Below are positions 36,468 through 46,243 of a DNA stretch of 64,000 nt, one piece after another. The stretch covers positions 186,001-250,000 of the forward strand of contig DATJYC010000051.1 in assembly GCA_035499735.1 (NCBI GenBank). The letters run 5' to 3'. A model generated the notes under the pieces. That model was not told the DNA's origin. It made no database searches and worked only from the letters and a program-made list of their open reading frames with translations. Each line of letters starts with the position of its first letter. Positions within the stretch are counted from its first letter, which is position 1. This stretch comes from VBDM01 sp035499735 (GTDB lineage: Bacteria; Pseudomonadota; Gammaproteobacteria; Burkholderiales; SG8-39). The position numbers and the translations under genes are program-made.

Positions 36468-39400
36468 CAGGCCGCCGCCTTCTTCTGTGCGGCCGCGAGC
36501 TCGCCCAGCGCGCGCCGGTACTCCTTCGGGAAGATCTTGACGAAGCGCGCGCGGTATTCCGCCCACTTTTCCAGGATCTCCCTCGCGCGCCTGCTGCCCG
36601 TGAGTCGCGCATGGCGGTCGATCAGATCCTTCAGGATCGCCTCGTCGGTCTGGCCGCGGTGCCACAGATGGCCGGCGACCTTGCCCTGCTGCTCGGATTC
36701 GGAGAGCACGGGCTCGAGGTCCACCATCGCCGTATTGCAGCGCCTGGCGAACTCCCGGTCGAGGTCGAGCACGTAGGCGATGCCGCCCGACATACCGGCC
36801 GCGAAGTTGCGCCCGGTGATCCCGAGCACCGCGACGGTTCCACCCGTCATGTACTCGCAGCCGTGGTCGCCGACGCCCTCGACGACGGCGGTCGCACCCG
36901 AGTTGCGCACCGCGAAGCGCTCGCCCGCGACGCCGCGGAAGTACGCTTCGCCGGCGATTGCGCCGTACAGCACGACGTTGCCGGTGATGATGTTCTCGGT
37001 CGGCTCTCCTCGGAACTTGGGCGAGGGCGCGACGATGATGCGCCCGCCCGACAATCCCTTGCCGCAGTAGTCGTTGGTGTCGCCTATCACTTCCAGCGTC
37101 ACGCCCTTCGCGAGGAACGCGCCGAAGCTCTGGCCCGCGGATCCTGCGAAACGGACGTGGATGGTGCCGTCGGGCAGCCCGCCGTGACCGTAGCGGCACG
37201 CGATCTCGTTCGACAGCATCGTGCCGACGGTGCGGTTGCCGTTCCTGATCGGCATGTCGATCGCGACCTTCTCGCCGCGCTCGAGCGCCGCCTGCGAGAG
37301 CTGGATCAGCCGGTTGTCGAGCGCCTTCTCCAGGCCGTGGCTCTGCTTCTCGGAGTTGTAGCGCGCGACCTCGGCTGGCATGTCGGGCATGTGGAAGATG
37401 CGCGAGAAATCGAGGCCCTTCGCCTTCCAGTGCTCGATACCCTTCTTGGTGTCGAGCAGGTCGGTACGGCCGATCAGGTCGCTGAACCTGCGCACGCCGA
37501 GCTTCGCCATCAGCTCGCGCGCTTCCTCGGCGACCAGGAAGAAGTAGTTCACCACGTATTCCGGCTTGCCCGAGAATTTCTTCCGCAGCACCGGGTCCTG
37601 GGTCGCGACGCCGACCGGGCAGGTATTGAGGTGGCACTTGCGCATCATGATGCACCCGCTCACGACGAGCGGCGCGGTCGCGAAGCCGAATTCGTCAGCG
37701 CCGAGGATCGCGCCGATCACGACGTCCCGGCCGGTCTTGATCTGGCCGTCGACCTGCACTGCGATGCGGCCGCGCAGGCGGTTGAGCACGAGGGTCTGCT
37801 GCGTTTCGGCGAGGCCCAGCTCCCAGGGCGTGCCCGCGTGCTTGATCGACGACCAGGGCGATGCGCCGGTGCCGCCGTCGTGACCCGAGATGGTGACGTG
37901 ATCCGATTTGGCCTTGGACACGCCCGCCGCCACGGTGCCGACGCCGACTTCCGACACGAGCTTCACCGATATCGACGCCCGCGGGTTCGCGTTCTTGAGG
38001 TCATGGATCAGCTGCGCCAGGTCCTCGATCGAGTAGATGTCGTGGTGCGGCGGGGGCGAGATCAGCTCCACGCCCGGGGTCGAGTAGCGAATCTCGGCGA
38101 TGTACTCCGACACCTTGCGGCCCGGCAGCTGGCCGCCCTCGCCGGGCTTCGCTCCCTGCGCCATCTTGATCTGGATCTGCTCCGCGCTCGCGAGGTATTC
38201 GGCGGTCACGCCGAAGCGCCCGGAGGCGACCTGCTTGATCTTCGACTTGAGGACGTCGCCCTCTTTCAGCTCGATGTCGTGCGCGACGCGGTTCGCACCG
38301 AGCCTCGAGAGCAGCGACTCGCCCGCCTTGACCGGGGCGTAGCGCTTGCGGTCCTCGCCACCCTCGCCAGTGTTCGACTTGCCGCCGATGCGGTTCATCG
38401 CGACCGCGAGCGTGGCATGCGCCTCGGTCGAGATCGAGCCGAGCGACATCGCCCCGGTCGAGAAGCGTTTGACGATCTCGGCGGCCGGCTCGACCTCCTC
38501 GATCGGCACGGGCGCCGGCGCGAAGCGGAACTCGAACAGCCCGCGGAAGGTCATGTGGCGCCGCGACTGGTCGTTGATGATCGCCGCGTATTCCTTGTAC
38601 GCCTGCGGAGAGTTCTCGCGCGAGGACTGCTGCAGCTTGGCGATCGCATCCGGCGTCCACATATGCTCCTCGCCGCGCACGCGCCAGGCGTACTCTCCGC
38701 CCGCGTCGAGCATGGTCGCCAGCACCGGGTCGTCCTCGTCGAACGCGGCCTTGTGGATGCGGATCGCTTCCTCGGCGACCTGGAACATGTCGATGCCTTC
38801 GATCGAGGACGTGGTCCCGGTGAAATACTTGCCGACCATCGAGCGAGCCAGGCCAACGGCCTCGAAGATCTGCGCGCCGGTATACGACATGTAGGTCGAG
38901 ATGCCCATCTTGGACATCACTTTCTTCAGCCCCTTGCCGATCGCCTTGACGAAGTTCTTGATCGCCTTCTTGCCGTCGATCTCCGGCCCGAGCAGGCCCT
39001 TGGCCGCGAGGTCGAGCAGCGTTTCCATGGCGAGATGCGGGTGGACCGCTTCGGCGCCGTATCCGCCGAGCAGCGCAAAATGATGCACTTCGCGCGCCGA
39101 GCCTGTCTCGACTACCAGGCCCGCGCTGGTGCGCAGGCCCTTCGTGACGAGATGCTGGTGGATCGCCGAGACCGCGAGCAGCGCCGGAATGGCCACGCGC
39201 TCGCGCTCGATCAGCCGGTCCGAGATGACGATGATCGAATAGCCGCCGCGCACCGCGTCCTCGGCCTGGGCGCACAGCGACGCCAGGCGCGCCTCGACCG
39301 CTTCCTTGCCCCAGGCGATCGGATAGGTGATGTCCAGCTCGTGCGAGCGGAACTTGCCGCCGGTGTAGCGCTCGATATGCCGGATCTTCTCCATCTCGAA

Positions 39401-41125
39401 GAAATCCAGCACCGGCTGCGAGACCTCGAGCCGGAGCGGCGGATTCATCTCGTCGATACCAAGCAGATTCGGCTTGGGACCGATGAAGGAGACGAGCGAG
39501 GTGACCAGCTCCTCCCGGATCGGGTCGATCGGCGGGTTGGTGACCTGCGCGAACAGCTGCTTGAAGTAATGGTAGAGGGTCTTGTCCTTGTTCGACAGGA
39601 CCGCGAGCGGCGAGTCGTTCCCCATGGAGCCGACCGGCTCCTCGCCGTTCTGCGCCATCGGCACCATGATGAACTTGGTGTCTTCCTGCGTGTAGGCGAA
39701 CGCCTGTTGACGGTCGAGCAGCGCTACCCGGCTCTTCAGCGGCGGCGTCTTCTCCGTTTCGACCTCGTCGAGCTTGACGCGGATGCGCTCGATCCACTCC
39801 GGATACGGCTTCGCGCCCGCGAGCGATTCCTTGAGCTCCTTGTCGTCGATGATCTTTCCTTTCTCGAGGTCGACGAGGAACATCTTGCCGGGCTGAAGGC
39901 GCCACTTCTTGACGACCTTCTCTTCCGGCACGGGCAGGCAGCCGCACTCCGAACCCATGATCACCAGGTCGTCGTCGGTGACGATGTACCGTGACGGCCT
40001 CAGCCCGTTGCGGTCGAGCGTGGCGCCGATCTGGCGGCCGTCGGTGAAGGCGATCGACGCCGGACCGTCCCAGGGCTCCATCATCGCCGCGTGATACTCG
40101 TAGAAGGCGCGCCGCGCCGGGTCCATGAGGGTGTGGTTCTCCCACGCCTCGGGGATCATCATCATCATGGCGTGGGCGACCGAGTAGCCGCCCATCACGA
40201 GGAGCTCGAGCGCGTTGTCGAAGGACGCCGAGTCCGACTGGCCGTCGTAGATGAGGGGCCAGATCTTGTCGAGGTCCTTGCCGAGCACCGGGCTCGAGAT
40301 CGCGCCTTGGCGCGCCCTGATCCAGTTGACGTTGCCGCGCAGCGTGTTGATCTCGCCGTTGTGGCAGATCAGCCGGAACGGGTGCGCGAGGTCCCACGAC
40401 GGGAAGGTGTTGGTGGAGAACCGCTGGTGCACCAGCGCCAGGGCCGACTCGACGCGCGGGTCCTGCAGGTCCCTGTAGTATTCGCCGACCTGGTGCGCGA
40501 GCAACATGCCCTTGTAGCAGATGGTGCGCGCGGACATCGTCGGCACGTAGAACTCCTTTCCGTGCCTGAGCTTCAAGGTCTGGATGGCGTGGCCCGAGCT
40601 CTTGCGGATGATGTAGAGCTTGCGCTCGAGGGCGTCGGTCACCGTCACGCGCTTGCCGCGCCCGATGAACACCTGCCGGATCACCGGCTCGAGGCGCTTG
40701 GCGGGCTCGGCGAGGTCGCTGTTGTCCACGGGGACATCGCGCCAGCCAAGCAGCACCTGCCCCTCGTCCTTGATGGCGCGCTCGATCTCGTACTCGCAGG
40801 CGAGACGCGACGCCGGGTCGCGCGGCAGAAACACCATGCCCACGCCGTACTGGCCCGCCACCGGGAGCTTCACCCCCTGCCTGGCCAGCTCCTCGCGGAA
40901 GAAGCGATCCGGAATCTGGATCAGGCAGCCCGCCCCGTCCGACAGCTTGGGGTCCCAGCCGACGGCGCCCCGATGGGTCAGGTTGCGCAGAACCGTCAGC
41001 CCCTGCTCGACGATGGCGTGGGATTTCTTACCCTTGATATGGGCGACAAATCCGACGCCGCAGGCGTCGTGCTCGTTGGCAGGGTGGTACAGGCCCTGAG
41101 GCTCGGGGCGGCAGCTCTGACTCAC
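36467..41125 (-). CDS. gltB: Glutamate synthase (NADPH) large subunit
   Basis: A 1552-residue enzyme that makes two glutamates from glutamine and 2-oxoglutarate. After a propeptide of 21 residues the N-terminal nucleophile cysteine appears in NEHDACGVGFVAHI. The glutaminase domain is followed by a central domain, the FMN-binding synthase domain (SVKLVSEVGVGTVAAGVSKA, SGHDGGTGASPWSS, and CHLNTCPVGVATQDP for the 3Fe-4S cluster) and the GXGXG beta-helix (FGAFLAKGVTLEVIGDTNDY). A candidate promoter lies at 41187-41215. Confidence 0.97.
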   Translation of the reverse strand: MSQSCRPEPQGLYHPANEHDACGVGFVAHIKGKKSHAIVEQGLTVLRNLTHRGAVGWDPKLSDGAGCLIQIPDRFFREELARQGVKLPVAGQYGVGMVFLPRDPASRLACEYEIERAIKDEGQVLLGWRDVPVDNSDLAEPAKRLEPVIRQVFIGRGKRVTVTDALERKLYIIRKSSGHAIQTLKLRHGKEFYVPTMSARTICYKGMLLAHQVGEYYRDLQDPRVESALALVHQRFSTNTFPSWDLAHPFRLICHNGEINTLRGNVNWIRARQGAISSPVLGKDLDKIWPLIYDGQSDSASFDNALELLVMGGYSVAHAMMMMIPEAWENHTLMDPARRAFYEYHAAMMEPWDGPASIAFTDGRQIGATLDRNGLRPSRYIVTDDDLVIMGSECGCLPVPEEKVVKKWRLQPGKMFLVDLEKGKIIDDKELKESLAGAKPYPEWIERIRVKLDEVETEKTPPLKSRVALLDRQQAFAYTQEDTKFIMVPMAQNGEEPVGSMGNDSPLAVLSNKDKTLYHYFKQLFAQVTNPPIDPIREELVTSLVSFIGPKPNLLGIDEMNPPLRLEVSQPVLDFFEMEKIRHIERYTGGKFRSHELDITYPIAWGKEAVEARLASLCAQAEDAVRGGYSIIVISDRLIERERVAIPALLAVSAIHQHLVTKGLRTSAGLVVETGSAREVHHFALLGGYGAEAVHPHLAMETLLDLAAKGLLGPEIDGKKAIKNFVKAIGKGLKKVMSKMGISTYMSYTGAQIFEAVGLARSMVGKYFTGTTSSIEGIDMFQVAEEAIRIHKAAFDEDDPVLATMLDAGGEYAWRVRGEEHMWTPDAIAKLQQSSRENSPQAYKEYAAIINDQSRRHMTFRGLFEFRFAPAPVPIEEVEPAAEIVKRFSTGAMSLGSISTEAHATLAVAMNRIGGKSNTGEGGEDRKRYAPVKAGESLLSRLGANRVAHDIELKEGDVLKSKIKQVASGRFGVTAEYLASAEQIQIKMAQGAKPGEGGQLPGRKVSEYIAEIRYSTPGVELISPPPHHDIYSIEDLAQLIHDLKNANPRASISVKLVSEVGVGTVAAGVSKAKSDHVTISGHDGGTGASPWSSIKHAGTPWELGLAETQQTLVLNRLRGRIAVQVDGQIKTGRDVVIGAILGADEFGFATAPLVVSGCIMMRKCHLNTCPVGVATQDPVLRKKFSGKPEYVVNYFFLVAEEARELMAKLGVRRFSDLIGRTDLLDTKKGIEHWKAKGLDFSRIFHMPDMPAEVARYNSEKQSHGLEKALDNRLIQLSQAALERGEKVAIDMPIRNGNRTVGTMLSNEIACRYGHGGLPDGTIHVRFAGSAGQSFGAFLAKGVTLEVIGDTNDYCGKGLSGGRIIVAPSPKFRGEPTENIITGNVVLYGAIAGEAYFRGVAGERFAVRNSGATAVVEGVGDHGCEYMTGGTVAVLGITGRNFAAGMSGGIAYVLDLDREFARRCNTAMVDLEPVLSESEQQGKVAGHLWHRGQTDEAILKDLIDRHARLTGSRRAREILEKWAEYRARFVKIFPKEYRRALGELAAAQKKAAA

Positions 41126-41186
41126 GTTGGTTCTCGACGAAAAGGCCGCGGGCGCTCAAGTGCGCCCAAAGCAAACCAGGTCTTTG

Positions 41187-41215
41187 ACTATACCTGTGTT
41201 CGCCGGATGCTGCAA
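41187..41215 (-). promoter_or_regulatory. Predicted sigma-70 promoter of gltBD
   Basis: On the minus strand TTGCAG (41215-41210) is separated by 17 bases from TATAGT (41192-41187), about 60 bases before the gltB ATG. The -35 hexamer lies inside the loop and arm of the perfect inverted repeat 41202-41228. Confidence 0.55.
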
Positions 41216-41228
41216 AGCAGCATCCGGC
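41202..41228. repeat. Perfect 11-bp inverted repeat between aroB and gltB
   Basis: GCCGGATGCTG, a 5-base loop CAAAG, then CAGCATCCGGC. It lies 15 bases after the aroB stop, so it could end the aroKB transcript, but no T-run follows on that strand. It also covers the -35 of the predicted gltB promoter, so it may be an operator. Confidence 0.6.
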
Positions 41229-41242
41229 CATCCACGGGTAAC

Positions 41243-42325
41243 TCAAGCCGCAAAGCGAGCTAGCGTCCGGTCGAGGGCCGCACGCGGAACGTCGTCCCTC
41301 AGCGTCGCGGCGCCGAGGCGCTCGAGTACGACGAAGTGGATACGCCCTTCCTTCACTTTCTTGTCCACGCTCATGAGCTGCTGCATACGCTCGGGGGCAA
41401 TGCCTTTCGAGGCGACGGGAAGGCCGGCGCGCTGTAGCAGCGACCGGATCCTGCCCGTGTCCGCTTCAGAGAGATAGCCGAGCTGGCGCGACAGGTCGGC
41501 TGCCATGGCCATGCCGGCCGCGACGGCTTCGCCGTGAAGCCAGGTACCGTAGCCCGAGCCAGTCTCGATCGCGTGTCCGAAGGTGTGGCCGAAATTGAGC
41601 ACCTTGCGCAGCCCGCTTTCGCGCTCGTCCTGGTGGACAATGTCCGCCTTGATCTCGACCGAGCGCAGCACCGCATGCTCCAGGGCTTCGGCGTCGCGGG
41701 CGAGCAGCCGCTCGATGTTCGATTCGAGCCAAGCGAAGAACGCGGCGTCCCGCACGAGACCGTGCTTGATGACTTCGGCGACTCCAGAGCGCAATTCGCG
41801 CTCGGGAAGCGTCTTCAGCGCGTCCATGTCGGCGAGCACGAGGCGGGGCTGATGAAAGGCGCCGATCATGTTCTTGCCGAGCGGATGGTTGATCGCGGTC
41901 TTGCCTCCCACGGACGAGTCGACCTGCGACAGGAGCGTGGTGGGCAACTGGACGTAGCTCACTCCTCGCTGATAGATGGCCGCGGCGAATCCGGCCAGAT
42001 CTCCGATGACTCCACCGCCCAGCGCGACGAGAGTCGTGTCGCGGCCGCACCGCTTCTCCAGCAGCACGTCGAAGACCGAGTTGAGCGTCCGCCAGTCCTT
42101 ATGGTCTTCGCCGTCCGGCAGAACGATCCGCACGACTTCTACGCCTTCGCGGACGAGCGCGCCCGCGACGCGGTCCATGAAGAGTGGAGCGACGGTGACG
42201 TTGCTCACAACGGCCACGGTCTTTCGCGAAAGGACCGGGAGGACAAGATCGGCGCGGCCGAGCAGCCCGGTCCCGACGTGAATCGGGTAGGAGCGCTCGC
42301 CGAGCGCTACGCTGAGAGTTTGCAT
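41243..42325 (-). CDS. aroB: 3-dehydroquinate synthase
   Basis: A 360-residue enzyme of the shikimate pathway that converts DAHP to 3-dehydroquinate with NAD and a divalent metal. Motifs are LPDGEDHKDW, VALGGGVIGDLAGFAAAIYQ, QVDSSVGGKTAIN and the zinc-ligand NFGHTFGHAIE with LHGEAVAAGM. I chose ATG 42325 (QTLSVALGERSYPI); it overlaps the aroK stop by 19 bases, the usual aroKB coupling. Confidence 0.96.
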   Translation of the reverse strand: MQTLSVALGERSYPIHVGTGLLGRADLVLPVLSRKTVAVVSNVTVAPLFMDRVAGALVREGVEVVRIVLPDGEDHKDWRTLNSVFDVLLEKRCGRDTTLVALGGGVIGDLAGFAAAIYQRGVSYVQLPTTLLSQVDSSVGGKTAINHPLGKNMIGAFHQPRLVLADMDALKTLPERELRSGVAEVIKHGLVRDAAFFAWLESNIERLLARDAEALEHAVLRSVEIKADIVHQDERESGLRKVLNFGHTFGHAIETGSGYGTWLHGEAVAAGMAMAADLSRQLGYLSEADTGRIRSLLQRAGLPVASKGIAPERMQQLMSVDKKVKEGRIHFVVLERLGAATLRDDVPRAALDRTLARFAA

Positions 42326-42840
42326 GCTTCGCCGATTCGCGCCAGCACATGCGTGATCAGGGGGCCGATGCCCTGGCGCCCGGTTTCCACCACCAGGTCG
42401 GCGACATCGCGGTACAGCGGATCGCGGACCGCGTACAGCGATTCGAGCCGCTCGCGCGGGTCCCCTCCCTGGAGCAGCGGCCGCGACTTGTCGGTGCGAG
42501 TGCGCGTCCACAGCACCGCCGGGAGGGCGTGCAGGTAGATCACGAAGCCCCGGTTCTTGAGATGCTCGCGGTTCCGGGCATCGAGTACCGCGCCGCCCCC
42601 GGTCGCCAGTACGATGTCGTCCAGCGCAGTCATCTGCTCGATGACCTCGGCTTCGCGCTTGCGGAATCCGGCCTCGCCTTCGATGTCGAAGATCACGGCG
42701 ACCGACACGCCGGTCCGCGTCTCGATCTCGCGATCCGCGTCGTGGAAAGTCTTCCCCAGGCGCTTGGCGAGCTGACGCCCGACGGTCGTCTTCCCCGCCC
42801 CCATCATCCCCACCAGAAAGAGCTTTCGGCTGTTCTTCAC
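42307..42840 (-). CDS. aroK: Shikimate kinase
   Basis: A 177-residue kinase with the P-loop GMMGAGKTTVG near the start, DADREIETRTG (shikimate binding and metal), GGGAV and the lid region RTRTDKSRPLL. It phosphorylates shikimate at O-3. GTG at 42840 gives the usual short N-terminus (KNSRKLFLVGMM). A hairpin terminator lies between it and pilQ, yet the gap is just 82 bases, so aroKB may still be partly read from the pilus operon as in other Proteobacteria. Confidence 0.95.
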   Translation of the reverse strand: MKNSRKLFLVGMMGAGKTTVGRQLAKRLGKTFHDADREIETRTGVSVAVIFDIEGEAGFRKREAEVIEQMTALDDIVLATGGGAVLDARNREHLKNRGFVIYLHALPAVLWTRTRTDKSRPLLQGGDPRERLESLYAVRDPLYRDVADLVVETGRQGIGPLITHVLARIGEACKLSA

Positions 42841-42876
42841 GCGATTATTGTAGCAACCCACCATACCCGGAAAGCG

Positions 42877-42902
42877 AAAAGGGCCGGCACAGCCGGCCCC
42901 TT
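42877..42902 (-). terminator. Intrinsic terminator after pilQ
   Basis: On the minus strand the stem GGGCCGGC, a 3-base loop TGT, and GCCGGCCC are followed by TTTT-CGCTTT. The perfect 8-bp GC stem plus T-run lies about 20 bases after the pilQ stop. Confidence 0.75.
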
Positions 42903-42922
42903 CGATTCGATGCAGCGGAGCG

Positions 42923-45073
42923 TCAGCGCTGGCTGATGCGCTGCTCGACAATCCGCGGTGTTATGAACACGAGCAGCTCGGTCTTGTTGTCCGAGCGCGA
43001 GTTGTTGCGGAACAGGTATCCCAGCAGCGGCAGGTCGCCGAAGAACGGGACTTTGGTGATCGTGGTCTGCAAGGTCTGGGTATAGATCCCGCCGATCACG
43101 AGGGTCCCGCCGTTCTCCACCAGCACCTGCGTCTGCACGTGCTTGGTGTCGATGGCGAAGCCCGCATTCGTGCTCTGGCCGACCGAGTCCTTGTTGATGT
43201 CCAACGTCATGATGATGTTGCCGTCCGGCGTGATCTGCGGCTTGACCTTGAGCGCGAGGTTCGCCTTGCGGAACGCCACCGAGGTCGCGCCGCTCGACGT
43301 CGCCTGCTGGTAGGGCAGCTCGGTGCCCTGCTCGATCAGCGCCTCGATATTGTTCGCGGTCATGACGCGCGGGCTGGAGATGATCTTGCCCTTGCCGTCG
43401 GCCTCCAGCGCCGAGAGCTCGAGCGCGAGCGCCCCCGTCAGGCGGTTCGTAAACAGCAGCGCGATCGAGCCCGCGGCGGCAGCGTTGCCGACCGGGGCGG
43501 CGGGCAGGTTGACGCTCAGGTTCTGCGGAGTCTTGGTCGAGATATTCCCGCCGCCCACGGGGAACAGGTTGGCGAAGTCCTCGAGCGTTCCGGTCTGCGT
43601 CACGGCTATCCCGCTCGTGCCGTTCACACCGATCGGGCTCGGGCCGGTGCTGCTCGAGCTCTGGGCGAGCGGCAGCGCGACGTTGCCGAGGCGCACGCCC
43701 AGATTCTTCGCGAAGGTATCGTTCGCCTCGACGATCCGCGCCTCGATCAGTACCTGCTGCACCGGTATATCGACCTGGGCCACAAGCCTGCGCACTTCCT
43801 CGAGTCGAGACGTGACGTCCTGTACGAAAACCTGGTTCGTCCGAAGGTCGAACGAAGCCGAACCTCGCTTGGTCAAGATGCGCTGGAGCGGATCGACAAG
43901 CATCCTGGCGAAGAGATCGGCCTTTCCGTAATTGAGCTGAAAAGTCTCGGTACGGAGCTGCTCCAGCTCCGAGATTTGGGCCGTCGATTCCAGCGCAAGC
44001 TTCTCCTTCGTCGCGAGTTCGTCGCGCGGAGCAATCCAGATCACGTTGCCGTTCTTACGCATGTCCAAACCGCGGGTTTGGAGGATGATGTCCAGCGCCT
44101 GGTCCCAGGGAACGTCCTTCAGCCGCAGCGTGAGGTTTCCGGTCACGCTGTCGCTGGTTATGATGTTCAGGTCCGTGAAATCGGCGATCACATTCAGTAC
44201 GCTGCGCACTTCGACGTTCTGGAAGTTGAGCGACAACTTCTCGCCCGTATAGCCGCTGCGCGATCCCTGCACGAGCTTGTTCGGGTCGTATTGAATCGGC
44301 TTGACCTCGAGCACGAACTGGGTGTCGGTCTGGTAGGCGTTGTGCTCCCACAGACCCTTCGGCTCGACCACCATGCGCACGTTGTCGCCCTGCGGGAAGA
44401 CGCTGAAGGACTGCACGGGCGTGGCGAAGTCCACCACGTCATAGCGCTTGCGCAGAACGTCGGGAATGCTGGTCTTGAGAAAATCTACGATCACGGTTTG
44501 ACCCTGCTGGCGTATGTCGACGCCCGTCGAGGTATCAGACAGCTCGACTACGATGCGCCCTTCGCCGCCGCGTCCCCTGCGGAAGTTGACGTCCTGCAGC
44601 GAGTGCTGGAGGTCCGAGCGGCCCTCTGCGAAGCTCGCCGCGGCCGGGGCAGCGCCCGCCCGGGCGGGCCCGGCTGCCGCCAGCGTGATCAAGAAGCTGT
44701 TGCCGTCAATCTTAGAATCGAAGGGAACCATATTGCGCAGGTTGAGCACGAGGCGGGTACGGTCGCCCACCTGCACGAGGTTCATCGAGCGCAGAGCGGC
44801 CTCGCCGATGTCCTGGCTGTTCCGCCCCAAACCGTTGGTCGTGTCGGCGAAGTCGAACGCGATCCGGGCCGGGTTCGCGACGGTGAAGCTGCCCGGCGTG
44901 GCCGTCACGGGATTCTTCATGGTGACGCGGACGATGATCTGGCCGCCCGACTGGGTTACACCGAAGTTCTCGATGCTGTTCTGCTGCGCCTTGGCGGCCG
45001 GCGCCCCCGCGAGCAGAGCGAGCGGACAGACCACCGCCTGAATGAATCTGCGCAAAAGCACGTCCTTCATCAT
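42923..45073 (-). CDS. pilQ: Type IV pilus secretin
   Basis: A 716-residue outer-membrane secretin. It has a signal peptide (ending PAAKAQ), two N-terminal AMIN domains, an STN/N0-like part (LSLNFQNVEVRSVLNVIADF), the N1 domain and the C-terminal secretin domain with VLIEARIVEAND, GKIISSPRVMTANN and VPFFGDLPLLGYLFRN. It forms the ring through which the pilus is extruded and DNA may be taken up. It begins immediately after the pilP stop. Confidence 0.96.
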   Translation of the reverse strand: MMKDVLLRRFIQAVVCPLALLAGAPAAKAQQNSIENFGVTQSGGQIIVRVTMKNPVTATPGSFTVANPARIAFDFADTTNGLGRNSQDIGEAALRSMNLVQVGDRTRLVLNLRNMVPFDSKIDGNSFLITLAAAGPARAGAAPAAASFAEGRSDLQHSLQDVNFRRGRGGEGRIVVELSDTSTGVDIRQQGQTVIVDFLKTSIPDVLRKRYDVVDFATPVQSFSVFPQGDNVRMVVEPKGLWEHNAYQTDTQFVLEVKPIQYDPNKLVQGSRSGYTGEKLSLNFQNVEVRSVLNVIADFTDLNIITSDSVTGNLTLRLKDVPWDQALDIILQTRGLDMRKNGNVIWIAPRDELATKEKLALESTAQISELEQLRTETFQLNYGKADLFARMLVDPLQRILTKRGSASFDLRTNQVFVQDVTSRLEEVRRLVAQVDIPVQQVLIEARIVEANDTFAKNLGVRLGNVALPLAQSSSSTGPSPIGVNGTSGIAVTQTGTLEDFANLFPVGGGNISTKTPQNLSVNLPAAPVGNAAAAGSIALLFTNRLTGALALELSALEADGKGKIISSPRVMTANNIEALIEQGTELPYQQATSSGATSVAFRKANLALKVKPQITPDGNIIMTLDINKDSVGQSTNAGFAIDTKHVQTQVLVENGGTLVIGGIYTQTLQTTITKVPFFGDLPLLGYLFRNNSRSDNKTELLVFITPRIVEQRISQR

Positions 45074-45601
45074 CTACCTCCCTCCGACTTCCTGGAGCTG
45101 CAGGGTGCTTTGGCGCTCGGACCAGTCACCGACAGCGTCCTGGATGAGCTCACGCAGCTGGATCTGACTGTCGGTGATTGCCGTGATCAGGCCAAAGTTC
45201 TGCCCCATGTAGTTGCCCACGCCGACCCGGTACAGGCCCGTATCTGCCTTGACCAGCGCGAAGCTCGCCTTCTTCTGCTGCAGGACACCGACCATCTTCA
45301 GCGACTCGAGGGGATACGCCTCGAGCGGCTCCTTCGGCCGATTCAGGTCGGGCTTGAGCCCGCCTCCGCCGCTAGTTCCGGCCGATTTCGTGACGAGCTC
45401 GATCTTGGCGGTGCTGAACGGGTCGGGCTGATCGAACGCCTTGTATGGCACGGGCTCGTACGGCTTGACGACCGGCAGGGGCTCGATTCTGCCGCGCATG
45501 TCCTTCGTCTTCTCCTTCAGCTCGGCTTTCAGGTCGCCGAATTCCTCCCCGGTGCAGGCGGCGAGGAGGAGCGCAAGCGCAACGGCGATGAGGCCTTTCA
45601 T
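45074..45601 (-). CDS. pilP: Type IV pilus inner-membrane lipoprotein PilP
   Basis: A 175-residue lipoprotein with signal peptide and lipobox LLAAC, a proline-rich disordered stretch, and a C-terminal beta-sandwich homology region (MVGVLQQKKASFALVKADTGLYRVGVGNYMGQNFG). It bridges PilNO to the PilQ secretin. It starts in an ATGA overlap with the pilO stop. Confidence 0.93.
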   Translation of the reverse strand: MKGLIAVALALLLAACTGEEFGDLKAELKEKTKDMRGRIEPLPVVKPYEPVPYKAFDQPDPFSTAKIELVTKSAGTSGGGGLKPDLNRPKEPLEAYPLESLKMVGVLQQKKASFALVKADTGLYRVGVGNYMGQNFGLITAITDSQIQLRELIQDAVGDWSERQSTLQLQEVGGR

Positions 45602-46239
45602 CTCTTGCCCGCCTTGACGCCCTTCGCGGCCCGGTTCTGCGCCGCGACCTCTTCCTCGTCCAGGTAACGGAAAGTCTTGGCGACCACGTCCATCACGAGG
45701 TTGCCGTCCTTGCCGCCCCCGGTGAGGCTGATGTCGTTCAGGGTAACGATGCGCGAGAGCTGGCCGATATCGCTCGCGAACTGACCCATGTCGTGATAGC
45801 TGCCGTTGAGTTTCAGCGTGACCGGCAGCTCGGCGTAGAACTCGCGCTTCGTCTCCTGGGGCGCCGGCTTGAACAGGTCGAACTGCAGGCCGCGGCCGAG
45901 ACCCGCCTGGTTGATGTCCACCAGCAGCGCGTCCATCTGCGAGCGGTTGGGAAGCTGCCTAAGCAGCGCTCCGAAGGAGCTGTCGATCTCGCGCAACTGC
46001 TGGCGGTAGAGGTCGAGGTTGATCGCCTGCTGCATCTTCGCTACGTATTCGTCCTTGAGCTTCGCCTCCTGCTGACGACCTGCGTCAAGGGAGTCCATCT
46101 CCTCCTGCCAGTCCAGGAAATAGCCCAGGGCCACGATGCCGACCAGCAACCCGAGCAGCAGCATCGCCTTGGGAAGGGGCGGCCAGGCGCCCGGATCCCG
46201 GGGGTTGAGATTCCTGAACTGATCGAGGAATTTTTTCAT
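45598..46239 (-). CDS. pilO: Type IV pilus alignment protein PilO
   Basis: A 213-residue bitopic protein: cytoplasmic start, one membrane helix (AMLLLGLLVGIVALGYFL), a coiled-coil segment and a ferredoxin-like periplasmic domain (ELPVTLKLNGSYHDMGQFAS). It pairs with PilN as the periplasmic alignment ring. Confidence 0.93.
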   Translation of the reverse strand: MKKFLDQFRNLNPRDPGAWPPLPKAMLLLGLLVGIVALGYFLDWQEEMDSLDAGRQQEAKLKDEYVAKMQQAINLDLYRQQLREIDSSFGALLRQLPNRSQMDALLVDINQAGLGRGLQFDLFKPAPQETKREFYAELPVTLKLNGSYHDMGQFASDIGQLSRIVTLNDISLTGGGKDGNLVMDVVAKTFRYLDEEEVAAQNRAAKGVKAGKR

Positions 46240-46243
46240 TGCG

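Noticed and set aside
36611..39994. Long plus-strand open frame opposite gltB
   Set aside because: It is antisense to a full-length glutamate synthase with intact catalytic motifs; no family features, no ribosome-binding site.
43139..45667. Plus-strand open frame of over 800 codons opposite pilQ and pilP
   Set aside because: Antisense shadow caused by high GC; pilQ and pilP are certain.
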